A stretch of 64,000 nt of DNA from Humulus lupulus (Eukaryota; Streptophyta; Magnoliopsida; Rosales; Cannabaceae): positions 227,152,360-227,216,359 of the forward strand of contig NC_084793.1 in NCBI RefSeq assembly GCF_963169125.1. Reading direction: 5' to 3'. The stretch's first letter is position 1; each line of letters opens with the position of its first letter. The notes beneath the pieces are model-generated. The model ran no database searches. It was not told the DNA's origin and saw only the letters and a program-made list of their open reading frames with translations. This document shows positions 1 through 13,265 of the stretch, piece after piece. The position numbers and the translations under genes are program-made.

Positions 1-220
1 GAACATTTTGGAAGATTTTGGTGTGAGATCTCAAGGATTCAGCCATACGAAAAGATAGCAGCAAGGAAGGACCTGAGGTAATTTTTTCTATTCTTGTCAT
101 TGATTCAATATATATAAGAGTGTGACGAAGTAGATCTAGAAATCTTATGGGATTAATCTGACAATTTGATTGTTGTTCCGCTACGCATAATCTCTGATTT
201 GATCAATAAAAACCAACAAT
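1..220. other. Unrecognised sequence upstream of pol remnant
   Basis: No coding similarity is visible here. The RNase H similarity of the adjacent gypsy remnant starts abruptly near 221, so this stretch is either another insertion in the reverse transcriptase region or the edge of a deletion. Nothing further can be said. Confidence 0.4.
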
Positions 221-1472
221 TCGCACTAAAGGTATTGAGGCACTATCTGTATGGAGAGAAGTGTGAAATATACACTGGCCATAAAAGTTTGAAGTATTTC
301 TTCACTCAAAAGGATTTGAATATGCGCCAAAGGTGTTGGCTGGAACTGGTGAAGGACTATGATTGTGAGATTTTGTACCGTCTAGGAAAGGCCAACGTTG
401 TGGCTGACACATTGAGTCGGAGGGTCCCAGGGCAGTTGTTCAGTTCAAGACAGATATCAAAAAAGCTAGCTGAATAGATGATGAGAACTAGAATTGAAAT
501 GGTAGTTAGTCAGCTAGCCAAAATTTCTCTTTAGTCCACACTCCTTGAGAGGATCAAAGAAGCGCAAAACAGGGATCCTCAGTTGAGGAAACACAGGGAG
601 AATATCTTAGCTAGAATGGCTAGAGAATTTTCTATTTCAAAGGTAGATCTGCTGAGGTATAAAGGTCGGATTTGTGTTCCGATGGATTCCCGTATCAGGC
701 GAGAGATTCTGGATGAGTTTCATACCACTCCCTATTCCTTACATCCAGGTATGATGAAGATCTACCAAGATTTAAAGACTATGTACTGGTGGCCAAGGAT
801 GAAGAAGGATGTGGTGGATTATGTGGCCAAGTGCTTAACCTATCAGCAGGTGAAGCCTGAACATCAAAGGCTAGCAGGGTTGTTGCAGCCTTTAGGGATT
901 CCAGAATGGAAGTGGGAAGATATTACCATGGACTTTGTGGTTAGATTTCCGAGAATAGTTGGGCAACATGATTCTGTGTGGGTGATTGTGGAGGTACACC
1001 AAATCAACCCAATTTTTGCTTGTTAGTATGAGTTATACGGTGGAGCAATATGCTGAGTTGTACGTGAAAGAGATTGTGCGTCTCCATAGGGCTTCAAAAT
1101 CGATAGTGTCCGACAAGGACCCCACCTTCACCTCCAAGTTTTGGGAAAGCCTACAGAAGGCTATGGGCACGCATTTGGGGTTTAGTAAAGCTTATCATCC
1201 TTAGGCTGATGGACAGTCTGAGAGGACGATTCAAATACTAGAGGATATGTTGCGGGCCTATGTGTTGTATTTTGGGGGAACTTGGAGTAAGTATCTCCCT
1301 TTGATTGAGTTTTCTTATAATAACAGTTATCAAGCGACTATCGAAGTGGCTCCGTGTGAAATGTTATATGGGCAGAAGTGCAGATCATCTATTCATTGGG
1401 ATGAGATGGGTGAGAGGAAGTGCTTAGGTCCTGAGGTCGTTCAGAGGACTAACGGGCAATTTAGAAGATTAG
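221..1472 (+). pseudogene. Outer Tekay-type gypsy pol, first part (RNase H to integrase core), degenerate
   Basis: This is the 3' half of a Ty3/gypsy polyprotein. RNase H is seen at 221-435 ([35 protein letters not shown]). It is followed by the integrase zinc-binding region at 583-900 (EFHTTPYSLHPG, AKCLTYQQVK, where the second Cys of the HHCC finger has become Tyr) and the integrase core (TMDFVV, VSDKDPTF, SERTIQILEDM). The frame is broken by several stops and shifts. Stops at 531-533 and 1202-1204 are TAG where relatives have Gln. Reading ends at 1472, where another element inserted, and resumes at 12736. The family makes enzymes that reverse transcribe and integrate the element; this copy cannot. 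The 5' part of the element lies outside the window. Confidence 0.9.
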
Positions 1473-3708
1473 TGCAATGCCCTACTACCCTAGAGTCGTT
1501 TCCATGTGATTTTAAAATGTGCAATTAACTCGCTAATCGAGGTTTTAACCCCAAAAAGTGTGATTACGTTAAAATAAATATTCATTTAATAAAACTTTCG
1601 TAAAAAAGTTTAAACATTTATTAAAATTATAGAAAAGTTACATGGGATCCCAAAATATTGTTTAAGACATATTTACAACTCAAAAGTCTTTATACAGTCG
1701 ACCTAGGCGAAAAAATCAGTCATTTAAACAGCGCTCCTCAAAACTACCCCAACCGTGGTAGCCAGGCAGGCCAAACATGTACGCACTGCTCCATGCCCTC
1801 CAACTCATGGTTGGTCGACCTTTTCCTTGCCCTTACCTGCACCATAGATTACCCATGAGCTGAGGTCTAGCAATAAAACTTCATAGCACAACATATAATA
1901 ATTTATTTCAACAAATGCATAGCTAATATGACACAACAGACAATCTACAAGTTTCTATCATAATTCACAACAGCAGCCTACGCCAATCACAATCTTAACC
2001 GAGCGGGTGAGTACAACACCCTAGGAGGGTCACTCCCTGGCAGCCTGCATTTAGTATGCTTAATGTCGATCCCGGCCTTTGCCGCCCCCGACCTTTGTCG
2101 ATCCTAGCCTCTGCTGCTCCCGGTCTTTGTCGCTTCCGGCCTTTGTCGATCCCGGCCTTTGACGCTTCGTCACAAACACATGTATGACATAATAGTTACA
2201 AACAATACACATAACACCAATCACAATATAGCTCTACGGGCACAAACAATTTTCTTACCTTGAATCATGAGCTGACAGCACCAGGCGATCCCGAGCACGA
2301 TCCCTAATCCCAAGCCTTAGCGGTAAAACTTAGTCACAATGTAAGAACGAATAACTATCAAAACCTAAATATATTAAAAGTTTTAGAATAATATATAAGC
2401 CTCCGGGGCCTCGAATTCTACTAAACCGAGTAGTAGAATCCTTCCCGAGCCTTTAGATTTGAGTTCTCAAGCTTAAAACCCTCAATTGGCCAAGCGACCC
2501 TCCTCAGAGGTGTCGTGATCCTCTACAAGCCAGAGAGCAACCTAGGCGTTTTCCTGGACATGCGTCGCGATGCACCTTGCCCAGCACCACAGTGCTAAGG
2601 TTGTTCAGAAAACCCCTCAGGCCTTTTAGGTTCATGCGGGCTGCAGTGCTCCAAGAACAGCGTCGTAGTGCGACCCCGCGAACCCAGAAATTCCAACATT
2701 TTCCCTGCATTTTACCCGAGCCAAACCTATCAAAATCTATCTCAAATGTGAACTAAAGCCACAATTGAATCCCAACACCTCAATATTACACTTAGAACAA
2801 CATGAACACATAAAAACTCAACCTAAAACCTCATAGAAACCAAGAATTCAGAAAGCTTTAAAAACTTGATAGCTTAAAAAAACTCAGAACTTGAAACTTC
2901 CAGTTACCTCTATTCAAAATGATCCTAGATGCTCCCTTAAGTTTAGAAGTTCCCAGCCCACTGAGCTTTAATTTCCCAAGCAATCCTTGCCCCAAAATTC
3001 AAAGATTAAGTGTCATTCTCCTCCAATCTTCCAAAGCTTCCTCTATGAGAGTGAGAGAGAGAAAAACGTGGGAGAGAGAGTGTGTGTCTTATTTTCTATG
3101 TTTTCTAATTGTTCTCAGGGCTTCTTGCCTCAACTAAGGCCAACCAAAAGACCAAAAAGCCCCTAGATCCAAAACTAACCCTTTAATGCTCCCACGGGCA
3201 ATACCATATTTGACCACCATTTTCCCGCTAAACCTCGAGTATCCCTATAAATTCCCAATTAATCCTGACATACCCAAATAATCATTAAATAATTATTTGT
3301 TACCCGATCAACCTCGAATACATACTACATTTCCAAAATACCCCTAGGCTCACCCCAAGCCAAATATTGACCCCATTGTGACTATTCCGCTAATCCGCTC
3401 ACTAGGATCACCTCGGACCACACATCTCAAATATATCCCCATAACACTAGGGTCTCACTCATAATACATACATAATTACATTTACGCCCTCAACGGGCCA
3501 AAATTACAAACATGCCCTTAATAACCAGAATGGGCCCACGTGCATTTTTAATTCACCTAAACATGCATATATATTCACACTACCATATAAATCATTTATA
3601 CTGCATAATCACACATATATTACATTAATTCAACATATAAACCCGATTATGCCCTCCTGGCACAGTAACCAAGACACGCAGCCTTAATAGCGAATTCAGG
3701 ATGTTACA
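1473..3708 (-). repeat. 3' LTR of nested Tekay element
   Basis: This 2.2-kb long terminal repeat reads TGCAATGCCC at the left and GGATGTTACA at the right on the + strand. In element orientation it begins TGTAACATCC. It matches 10474-12730 along its whole length with scattered substitutions. Short open frames inside it are not genes. Confidence 0.92.
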
Positions 3709-3723
3709 ACTATCCCCTCCTTA
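3709..3723 (-). other. Polypurine tract of nested Tekay element
   Basis: The + strand has CTATCCCCTCCTTA, which is TAAGGAGGGGATAG on the element strand, directly before its 3' LTR. This is the usual plus-strand priming site. The same motif precedes the 3' LTRs at 13266 and 23167. Confidence 0.8.
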
Positions 3724-4222
3724 TCTAAATTTTGTCCTCAAAATTTATTCAAACTTATCGGGATACTAATCCCGCAACTCTAACTATAGCTTTAGACTCT
3801 AGTCCTTTACCTTGTTATCTCTTTGTAACACCCTCGCTAGAGTGACAGTCTTATTCCATAAGACATTATCTCCCTTATCCAAAATTCCACTGGCTTTTCC
3901 TTGCATAATAAATTCCAGGGTCTCCTCTCCCAAACAGGGGTAGTACTCAACACCCTTCCCTTAACATTGGCACCAGTAACACCTTATGAGCCTCTACCCA
4001 TGCTGGGGTAAGGCTAATCTGTAGGCCCCTGGCCTAATCCTTATTAGGATCTCACAATTCTATCAAATCTAGAGTCAAAACTCCCTTTTCTTTCCCAAAC
4101 TATCTTACCCTTTTTAGTCCACGCTACTCGAAGAAATACAAAGTCTCCAATACTGGAACTCCACGTCCCCATGTTTGAATTTGTGAACTCTTATGTCCTT
4201 TCAGTAAAGCAGACACTCCTAC

Positions 4223-6518
4223 TGTAGCGACCCAAATTTGCTAATAAGGCTTAGGGCCTTGATTAGCGTGCCTGGAGGGTAATAATTGTTATATTGTATT
4301 AATATATGTGAATTTAATGAATATGTGATTAGAAGTGCATGTTTAGGCGATTAAATATGCATGTGGGCCCCGTTTGGTTGTTTGGGGTATATTTGTAATT
4401 TTAGCCCGTTGAGGGCATAAATGTGATATATGTGATATAATGGTGATATATTTGTGATGCACGTTCTGAGACAGTCCTAGGGAGTTGTTTAGCTAAATAC
4501 CCGGCTCGGGAGGAGCTTAGGGGTATTTTGGGAATATTAAAAGGTGTTCGGGAATTATTGAGTAGCGGTTAGTGATAGTAATAGTTTAGACATGTCGGGA
4601 TTAAAACGGGGATTTTTAGGCATACTCGAGGATTTAGCGAGATATGTTAAAAGACTAAATCGCCCTTGGTGGCATATGGGGGCTTAGGGTAACTTAAGGG
4701 GCAATTGGGTCTTTTTGGCAGCTGGTTATGATGAGATAAGGACTGGGAGATTTTAGAACGTTTTAGAAAGGCAAAGGAAAGAAAAAGAACAGAACTTCTC
4801 AGCTCTCTCTCTCTCCCATGCGGTTTCCTCTTTCCCTCTCATTGATGATTGAGAGCTTGCTGAGTCTTGAGGATTTTGGACTAGAAAGTTGAAGGATTTT
4901 GGCTGTTGTGACTAGGGGAGTTAGCTCAAGGGTGTGTTAAGCTCAGAGCTAAGGAATTCATCTCTGTTTTCTTTAAGTTTCCAAGCTTGACTTTGAGAGT
5001 TTGAAAATGGAAGCTAAAAGCTGGATTTGTGGCTGGTTAGTGTGAAAATTCAGCTAGGTAATCAGGGGGCTTAGCTTGGAGTTGGAATTGGAGGAAGCTC
5101 AAGGTCGAATTCTTAATTGAGGTAAGAATTCCATGAATTTCTGAGGTTAAGCTCTGTTATGGTTTAAGGTTTATAAAGTTTTAAACCAATTTGTGAATCA
5201 TGGGTTTGAATTTGTGTCTAGGCTTGATGTTAATGTTTCTGAGTTGTTAGATGGTCTATAAGGGGTTTTGGATTGAATTTGAGACTTAGGTATGCTTTGG
5301 TATTGATTTGGGAGTGTTTTGGCTCGGAGAAAATATTGGGAACAACCCAGATTTCTGGGTTCGCGTATGGGCGTCGCGGCCCTATTCTTCCGTGCCGCGG
5401 CGCTAGGATGCATCAGGGGAAGGGCACCATTCTGGGCGCCGCGGCCCTTATGGGTTAGTGCCGTTGCGCTAGGCCATTTCTGGGCAGGGGAAATTTTCAG
5501 TTTTTAGGCTTTTTCCCAGGGGGCTCGGGGGATGCTTTCGCTACCTTGTGGGGGGAAACGGGAGGTCCTGAGAACTCGGGATTGGTTCCGAGAGAAGGTT
5601 TTAATTGGTTAGTATTGATAGTGTTATGTATGTGTTGTGACTAGGTTTTCAGCGAGGCTTGGGTTAGAGGACCGTGCTCGTGAGTTCGGTGCTCAAGAAG
5701 CTCGGGACACAGGTAAGAAAACTGTTGTACCCATAGAGCAGGGCGAGGCCCCATAGTTGTGTTGCAGGGCATGGCCCTATATGATTATGTGCAAGGCATA
5801 GCCCATTGAATATGTTAATGCATGTTTAAGTGCTTGACTAATTATGCTATGTATGCAAATATGTGAATGATCGGCAAGAGCCGGGAAAGGTGAAGGCCGA
5901 GAACGGCAAGGGCCAAGAACGGCGAAGGCCGAGAGCGGCAAGGGGCTGGGAGCAGAGTTTAGCACGCGAAGTGTGAGTTTCCAGGGTAAGACCCTAAAGA
6001 ATACCTGGGATATCCTTACGGTGTGGACCGCGAACCCAGAGCCTGGTAAAGTGCCTGGGACGAGATGGCCTATTTATATGCTGAGTGATTTATATGCATA
6101 TGTTATCTATTTGTATGGGGCTTTCTTGCTGGGCTTCGGCTCACGGGTGCTCTGTGGTGGTGGTAAGGGCAAGGAGAAAATTTTCCAACCCTGAGTACGG
6201 AGGGCGTGAGGCAAAGCGTACATGTCTGGTCTGCCTGGCCGCCACGGCTAGGGGTATTTTTATGAGTTGCTTGTACTAAATCTCATTTTGTCGCTTAGTC
6301 GACTTTAAACACATTTTGAGTTGTAAATATTTATAAACAGTATTTTATTTTTGCGATCCCTAATGCAAAACACTTATAATTTTCAATGAATGATTACATT
6401 TTCAAATTATGTGATTTTAATACAGTTTAGTTACACTTTTGAGCTAAATGTTGGTTAGCAAGTTGAATGCACATTTTAAACTCACATAGTAAGGGCTCTA
6501 AGGTGGTACGGCGTTACA
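4223..6518 (+). mobile_element. Solo Tekay LTR inside nested element
   Basis: A 2296-bp LTR starts TGTAGCGACC and ends GGCGTTACA. It is flanked by a perfect 5-bp duplication, CCTAC (4218-4222 and 6519-6523). It belongs to the same family as its host element but lies in the opposite orientation. No internal region, primer site or polypurine tract is attached, so it is what remains after recombination between the two LTRs of a full element. The middle contains GC-rich CCGCGGC blocks (about 5380-5460) and a GGCAAGGGC-type repeat near 5870-5950. It contains no gene. Confidence 0.93.
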
Positions 6519-6523
6519 CCTAC

Positions 6524-9200
6524 CCTAACAATCCTTAATAAATTCATTGGCCTTCTGAACCGACTCTGAATCGGAACACTTTTGTCCCTCATTTCAATTC
6601 CCAGAATGAGTAATCCTCGTCCCCTGTCTCACAATATCTTATTCAGAGTCAATCTAGCCGTCGACTAGCATTCATCACCGTGACAATCCACTCCAGGGAT
6701 CGTATCTACCTCACTATCTTGAAAACTTACACATTCGAAGTATAATACTTGGAGTCTGAGTTGTTCCTTCAAGTTGTTAGTCTGTCTAAAAGGTAACAAA
6801 TAACTCGAAATCCCAATCTTATACTCATCGCCCTCTATGACCCTTTTCAGAACCTGGGGACTAGAGGGCCCCAATCCGACACTATCGACTTTGGTGTCTA
6901 GTGGGGACATACAGTCTCCTTTCGTACACACTCCCTATTTTGATATCTCACTCACACAAACCATAGTGTGTTAACCCAATATGTCAAGTCACAAATTTTT
7001 GCATCCACTCGTCTCAACTGCAATCTGAGGTGACCCACCCTTATAGTCCGTAATTATATCCCTCCATACTAACTCCAGGATACCCTATAGTCATAATAGC
7101 CTTCTGGTTTTTGTTTATCATTTCTCACTTACTAAAAGATTAGGCAGTGCGCCTCCCGGTATACAAATTTTAGGTCTTAACCCCTATTCAAACTTCCTAG
7201 ATACAACAATCATAAGGGACAGTATAAGATTCATCCAGAATCTCTACCTCAATGCCTACACCCATCGGATCACTCATCTAATCCACATACCTTAACCTAT
7301 CCATGCTAAAATGCTAGGATTCTTAACCATTCCTACCAAATATTCTTCTTTTGTATTTCATTGTTCATAGAGGTATATCTGCTAATTATTAATCACAGGT
7401 TCTATACAAATCTCGATCGTTACCTCACCCTAACTACGGCTAACTGACATTATTGTCAACTTAAAATCCCATGTAGAGCATTTGTACTCTTACTCTTTTA
7501 TCCACCGTGAAGCACGAACAATCACCTTTTCATTCTACACACGGGCGCCCCTTCCTAGTCCTTGACGCGCCACATTATAACTCCACGTTTTAAACCAGGA
7601 CAGTGTCCGTCGTACCGTCCTCCTGTGTTAGTCTTTCACAAGCATATCCTAATACCATGACGTGCTAATTGACCTTTATCTCTACTTCTAGAAACCCGAC
7701 ACGTAACTATCCATTCAGACAAACTGTAGGTCCCTACGTTATTTCATCCAAAGGTATGGCAATCCATTGAGACATTTCAAGTTAAATCTGATATGTTTTC
7801 ACCAATCTCACTATGCTTCCAACCCTTAAGGTGTTCCTTAACAATTGCATTACGAATTCTATCTTAACTGAATCATATGCAATCCTATCACTTCCCATAA
7901 TGTCTCCTTGAATATCATCTGGGAAAATAAGAACTTATCCCTTCTGGAGCCTTACCTATAATCCCTGATTCCTCAGCCTCAGTAGTATCAACACAGGTAT
8001 TACTCGTACTCTGTTCTTAACTGGAAGTAGTCCAAAACATTCTTGATTGAGCTAGATATGACTTGTCCAAACCATCCATGTATTCTCCACTTCTTGAATT
8101 TATGTGGGTCGCTGCAGCATTGGTCAGTTCGAGAGCCTTCACTGAAAATCCATCACCTCATACTTGGTGTGAGCGACAATTCTTGGAATGTCTCTTTCTT
8201 TGATCCTCAACTGGTAATAACTAGATTGAGGATGAATTCCTAAGATCACTGTCCTACTTTGCAACCGGGCAAAAAATTCCTTCATTCTTGGCAATGGATA
8301 TCTATTCTTAATAATTACTTTATTTGGGTATCCATATGCGGTACACATTCTCGCGGACTTGGTCTTCTCCTTAACAAATGGCGTTGACATGTCCCATGTT
8401 GAGATGCTCCGTCTAATCACCCTTAAGTTAAAGAACTTCTTTGATTGAACCTTTAATTCTTTCTACTCATCTAGCATCATTCTTCATGATGTCTCTGATA
8501 CTGATTTGATTCTTTCCTTAATCTCGCAGCACACTCAATTCCCTAGCCGCGACAGCAATCCTGGTGAATCCTTATAAACCTATATGAAACCTTATTAACC
8601 GATCTAATTTCCCTCTGGTCTAACTAATATAATTCTTGAGGGTACCTACCACAATAGCTAGGAATCTTGTGAATGCAACTGGGTCTTTTCCTTTTAAACC
8701 TGAAAGTCACTGTCCTCTCTTACAGTCCATGTTTGTCCCTTATTTGGCAACTAATCCATACTTAGGATCATAGCGAGATCCTTATAGAACCATCTCAACC
8801 AATTGTTACTACTAGCTTTCTACCCATAATACTCTAACCCATTTCCTGGAAACTACCAACTTTCCCTAGCAGACACAAGATCTCAAGCCCTATAGCATAA
8901 TAACCATACAATATGCACCACATATCTATGTCTCCACTAGGAGATATGTAGCACCAGACTCAATCAGTACAATATAAAGGAACGAGAACAAGAAAGCCAA
9001 CCTATCATCTCCAAGGAACCAGCCTTAGGCTCTGACAGCATTAAGGCAAACACTCGAGCCGAAGTCAGGCTATCTGCACTCCTTGGTTCTCCCCTCTTCG
9101 ATCTCGAGCAATCCCTCTTGAAGTGCCCAACAATTTCACATAGAAGACATGCCTTCGCTGGGCATTCTCCCAGATGGCGTCTCCTGCACCTAGCGCACAC
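6524..9200 (-). pseudogene. Degenerate pol and zinc-knuckle region of nested Tekay element
   Basis: Only scattered fragments are readable on the - strand. A CCHC zinc knuckle is at 8964-9200 (CLLCEIVGHFKRDC) after a basic linker. A reverse transcriptase fragment is at 8139-8420 ([29 protein letters not shown]). An integrase zinc-region fragment is near 7190-7260, read as REIL followed by ESYTVPY. Between them the frame is lost to substitutions and indels. The order zinc knuckle, RT, integrase from right to left fits a gypsy element on the - strand. No functional protein is possible. Confidence 0.75.
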
Positions 9201-9409
9201 TGGATAACTTCTCTAGATCTCGTTGCCACCCTGGCGGCCGCCCAGAATACTATGACCCCTCATGTCAGGACAAGAGTAGTAGAACTTTCAAGGGTCTTTC
9301 TTTTCTGGATACTAGGGCCTCCGCCCCAACCTGATCCCGCAAATGGGGGCACCATTATCTGAGTTTCCTGCCCTATGACACTCTTGCTCCATATCTCACC
9401 TCATGCGTT

Positions 9410-10141
9410 CTCTATACCAAGGGCCTTCCATACCGGCTGAGCGTAGGTAGAAATCTCATGGACTGGAGTGATCCTAACTCTCTAGGCTACCCTAGGGCTC
9501 AATCCCTTAATGAATCATTCCTTCAGGGCCACATCCGTTGGTTCCAAATCAAAAGCAAATTTGGTCAACCCATCAAATTCGTTGACATACTTTGTCACTG
9601 TCTTACTACCTTGAACCAAATTCATAAACTCATTGGTCTTTGCAATTCAAACTGCGTCACAATAATGCCTCTTGTTGAACAATTGTCTGAATTCCTCCCA
9701 ACCCATCATAACAACATTATGGGTTTGGGATACCACTTCCCACCACGTTCGGGCTTCCTCCCGCAGCATGTACGTGTCACAAGCTACTCCATAATTGCCT
9801 ACCACTCCCATATAGTCAAGGATGGAGCTAATCATGCCCATCCACTGTTCAGCTATGAACATATCCAAGCCTCCCTCGAAAATTGGAGGAAAATGCTCTT
9901 GGAATCTTTCATACAGTAATTCCCATCTGTTTCCACCCTCAGGTTGAACCAAAATTGGTGCCATTTTTGTCGAAACATACGGACCAGTGTTCCCTGATGG
10001 AACCCGCTGTCTCAACCTCCTAAACTCTTCCTCTTGCTTTTGCAATCTTGCTTGCATGTCAACAAACATTTGCTGCCAATCCCAAGGGGGCAAATGGAGG
10101 GTTCTAGCCTCAACTGTCATCTGTAACCCCGATATTAACAA
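9410..10141 (-). pseudogene. Degenerate gag of nested Tekay element
   Basis: The capsid-type retrotransposon gag domain is recognisable: RWELLYERFQEHFPPIFEGG, then AEQWMGMISSILDYMGVVG, then EARTWWEVVSQTHN and WEEFRQLFNKRHY. This part is open from 10141 to 9647. Similarity continues to about 9410 with a frame disruption (phrases equivalent to KYVNEFDGLTKFA and GLSPRVA). It matches the gag of the younger copy at 26703-27773. Gag normally forms the virus-like particle in which the element RNA is reverse transcribed. The first Met used here may not be the original start. Confidence 0.85.
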
Positions 10142-10458
10142 TGTCTGGTCTAGTTGACTTCCTTGGACACATAGCTTCTGAATTTTTCTGTAATCAATGA
10201 CTTAACCTATCAAGCATGATGATCATATCCAAAACTACTCCCCAAGCAGGGCCAAACAACACAATCGCCACATATAATAAGCATACCAGAATACAAATCT
10301 ATAATGTTCATGCTCTCTATATTATCAAGCAGATAAGGCAATTCAAATAAGAAATTAGAAAAATATTTCACTTAATACCAACCAACCCTGAGTCAAATTT
10401 GTCTCTGGCAACGAGCATACATGTTCGGTCAATCTCCAGGAACCATAAACCTTGGCAC

Positions 10459-10470
10459 GCTCTGATACCA
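10459..10470 (-). other. Primer binding site of nested Tekay element
   Basis: GCTCTGATACCA on the + strand is TGGTATCAGAGC on the element strand, complementary to the 3' end of initiator tRNA-Met. It lies 3 bases from the 5' LTR. Confidence 0.9.
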
Positions 10471-10473
10471 AGT

Positions 10474-12730
10474 TGCAATGCCCTACTACCCTAGAGTTGT
10501 TACCATATGATTTCAAAATGTGCAATTAACTCGCTAATCAAGGTTTTAACCCCAAAATTGTGATTAAGTTAAATAAATATTAATTTAATAAAACTTTCAT
10601 AAAAAGGTTTAAATATTTATTAAAATTATAGAAACGTTACACGGAATCCCAAAATGTTGTTTAAGACATATTTACAACTCAAAGGTCTTTATACAGTTGA
10701 CCTAGGCGAAAAAATTGGTCATTTACACAACGTTCCTCAAAACTACCCTAGCCGTGGCAACCAGGCAGCACTGCTCCGTGCCCTCCAACTCATGGTTGGT
10801 CGACCTTTTCCTTGCTCTTACCTGCACCATAGAGCACCTATGAGCCGAGGCCCAGCAAGTAAACTTCACAGCACAACATATAATAATTTACTTCAACAAA
10901 TGCATAACTAATCACACACAATAGACAATCTAAATTTTCTATCATAATTCACAACAACGGCCTACGCTAATTAGGGTGCATTACGAAGCACCAAGTTCAT
11001 GGTCTTAACCGAGTGGGTGAGTACGACACCCTTAGAGGGTCTCACCCTGGTGGCTTGCATTCAACATGCTTAATGTTGATCCTGGCCTTTGCCGTTCTCG
11101 GCCATTGCCATTCCCGACCTTTGCCGATCTTGGCCTTTGCTGCCTTTTATATTCTTGGCCTTTGCTGATTCCGACCTTTGCCGCTCCGTCACAAACACAT
11201 GTATGATGTAATAGTTACAAACAATACACATAATAATAACCACAATATAGATGTACGAGCACATAAAATTTTCTTACCTTGAGTCCCGAGCTGACAGCAC
11301 CAAGCGATCCCGAGCAAGTTCCCTAATCCTGAGCCTTAGTGGTAAACCCTAGTCACAATGTAATAATGAATAACTATCAACACCTAAATCAACTAGAAGC
11401 TTCAGAATAATATACTAGCCTCCGAGACATCGAATTCTACTAATTCGGGTAGTAGAATCCTTCCCGAGCCTTTAGATTTGAGTTCCCAAGTTTAAAATCC
11501 TCAATTGGCCAATATTCTCTATTTGAGTCGCGGCCCTCCTCAGAGGCACCGCGACCCTTTACAAGTTAGAGAGCAACCTAGGCATTTTCATGGACACGTG
11601 CCACGGTACGCCCTACCAAGCACCGCAGCGCTAAGGCAGTTAAACAAACCCCTTAGGCCTTCTGGGTTCATGCAAGCCGCAACACTCCAAGAATAGCGTC
11701 GCGGCACGACCCCGTGAACCGAGAAATTCCAATGTGTTCCCTCTGTTTTCCCCAAGCCAAACCTATCAAAATCTATCTCAAATGTGAAACAAAGCCACAA
11801 TTGATTCCCAATACCTCAATATTGCCTTTAGAGCATCATAAACACATAAAAACTCAGCCTAAAACCTCATAGAAACCAAAAATTCGAAAAGCTTTAAAAA
11901 CTTGAAAGCTTAAAAAGAACTCAGAACTTGAAACTTCCAATTACCTCTATTAAGAATGATCCTACCTTCTCCCTTAAGTTAGAAGTTCCCAGCCCACTGA
12001 ACTTCAATTTCCCCATCAATCTTTGCCCTAAAATTCAAAGATTAAGTGCCCTTCTCTTCAAATTTTCCAAAGCTCTCTATGAGAGTGAGAGAGAGAGTGT
12101 GTGTCTTATTTTCTTTGTTTTCTGATTTTTCTCAAGGCTTCTCGCCTCAACTAAGGCCAACCAAAAGCTAGCAAAAGACCAAAAAGACCCTAGGTCCAAA
12201 ACTTACCCTTTAACGCCCCCAAGGGCAATACCGTCTTTTACCACCATTTCTAGCTAAACCTCGAGTAGCCCTATAAATTCCCAATTAATCCTGACATACC
12301 CAAATAATCACTAAATAATTACCCATTACCCAATCAACCTCAAATACATACTACATTCCCAAAATTCCCCTAAACTCACCCCAAGTCGGGTATTGACCCC
12401 GTTGTGACTATTCCACTAATTTGCTCACTAGGATCGCCTCGGAACACACATCTCAAATATATCCCCATAACACTGAGGTCTCACTCATAACACATACATA
12501 ATTACATTTATGCCCTCAACGAGCCAAAATTACAAACATGGCCTTAATAACCAAAACGGGCCTACATGCATATTTAATTCACCTAAACATGCATATATAT
12601 TCACATTACCATATAAATCACACATATATTAAATTAATTCATATATTAAATTCGACATATAAACCCAATTATGCCCTCCTGGCATAGTAACCAAGGCACT
12701 TAGCCTTAATAACAAGTTCGGGATGTTACA
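10474..12730 (-). repeat. 5' LTR of nested Tekay element
   Basis: This 2257-bp partner of 1473-3708 starts TGCAATGCCC and ends GGATGTTACA on the + strand. It should contain the element promoter, which I could not place with confidence. It holds no gene. Confidence 0.92.
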
Positions 12731-12735
12731 ATTAA

Positions 12736-13265
12736 AGCTCGAATGCTCGCCTCCCAGTGTAGACAGAAGAGTTACTTAGACTTGAAACGTAGAAGTGTAG
12801 AATTTCCAATAGGTGATCATGTGTTTCTCAGAGTTTCTCATTTGAGAGGGGTGAAACGATTTGGAGTGAAACTCAAGTTAAGTCCTAGATTTTTTTGGCC
12901 TCTTTGAGATTCTGGAACGAGTTGGAGAGGTGGCATAAAAGTTAGCTATGCCTCCAGCCTTGTCAGGAGTTCACAGTGTATTCCATGTGTTCATGCTCTG
13001 GAAGTAAGTATCAGATCCTGCACATGTGTTAAGTTATGAAAACATGGAACTAGATCAAGATTTGTCTTATGAGGAGAAACCAGTTCAAATCCTAGACCGA
13101 AAGGATAATTTTTTGCAGAATAAGACCATTTCCTTAGTGAAAGTGTTGTGGAGAAACATCAAAGTAGAAGAGGCAACTTGAGAGCTTGAGTCTGATATGC
13201 ACGATCGGTATCCCGAACTGTTCAAGTAAATTTCGAGGACGAAATTTCTATAAGGAGGGAATGGT
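12736..13265 (+). pseudogene. Outer Tekay pol, second part (integrase C-terminus and chromodomain)
   Basis: Reading resumes after the nested element with ARMLASQCRQKSY, then GDHVFLRVSHLRGVKRFG and LSPRF. The C-terminal chromodomain-like segment follows at about 13035-13230 (PVQILDRKDN, ISLVKVLWRN, VEEAT then a stop, ELESDMHDRYPELF). The stop is TGA at the position of the conserved Trp of the chromodomain. The module identifies the element as a chromovirus; in this group it is thought to direct integration to particular chromatin. A polypurine tract (AAGGAGGGAATGG) sits just before the LTR at 13266. Confidence 0.88.

Larger units (their letters stand above)
1473..12730 (-). mobile_element. Nested Tekay-type LTR retrotransposon (old, complete ends)
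   Basis: An 11.3-kb element on the - strand sits inside the integrase gene of the outer Tekay copy. LTRs lie at 1473-3708 and 10474-12730. A primer site complementary to initiator tRNA-Met sits next to the right LTR, and a polypurine tract next to the left LTR. Target duplication is ATTAG (1468-1472) versus ATTAA (12731-12735), and removing the element rejoins the integrase reading. The two LTRs differ at roughly 9 percent in the first 200 bases by eye, so this is an old insertion. All internal genes are degenerate, and a solo LTR of the same family sits inside it at 4223-6518 in the opposite orientation. Confidence 0.92.

Noticed and set aside
1658..3137. Short open frames within the LTR at 1473-3708
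   Set aside because: They are not conserved in the partner LTR at 10474-12730 (different frames and stops) and have no domain.
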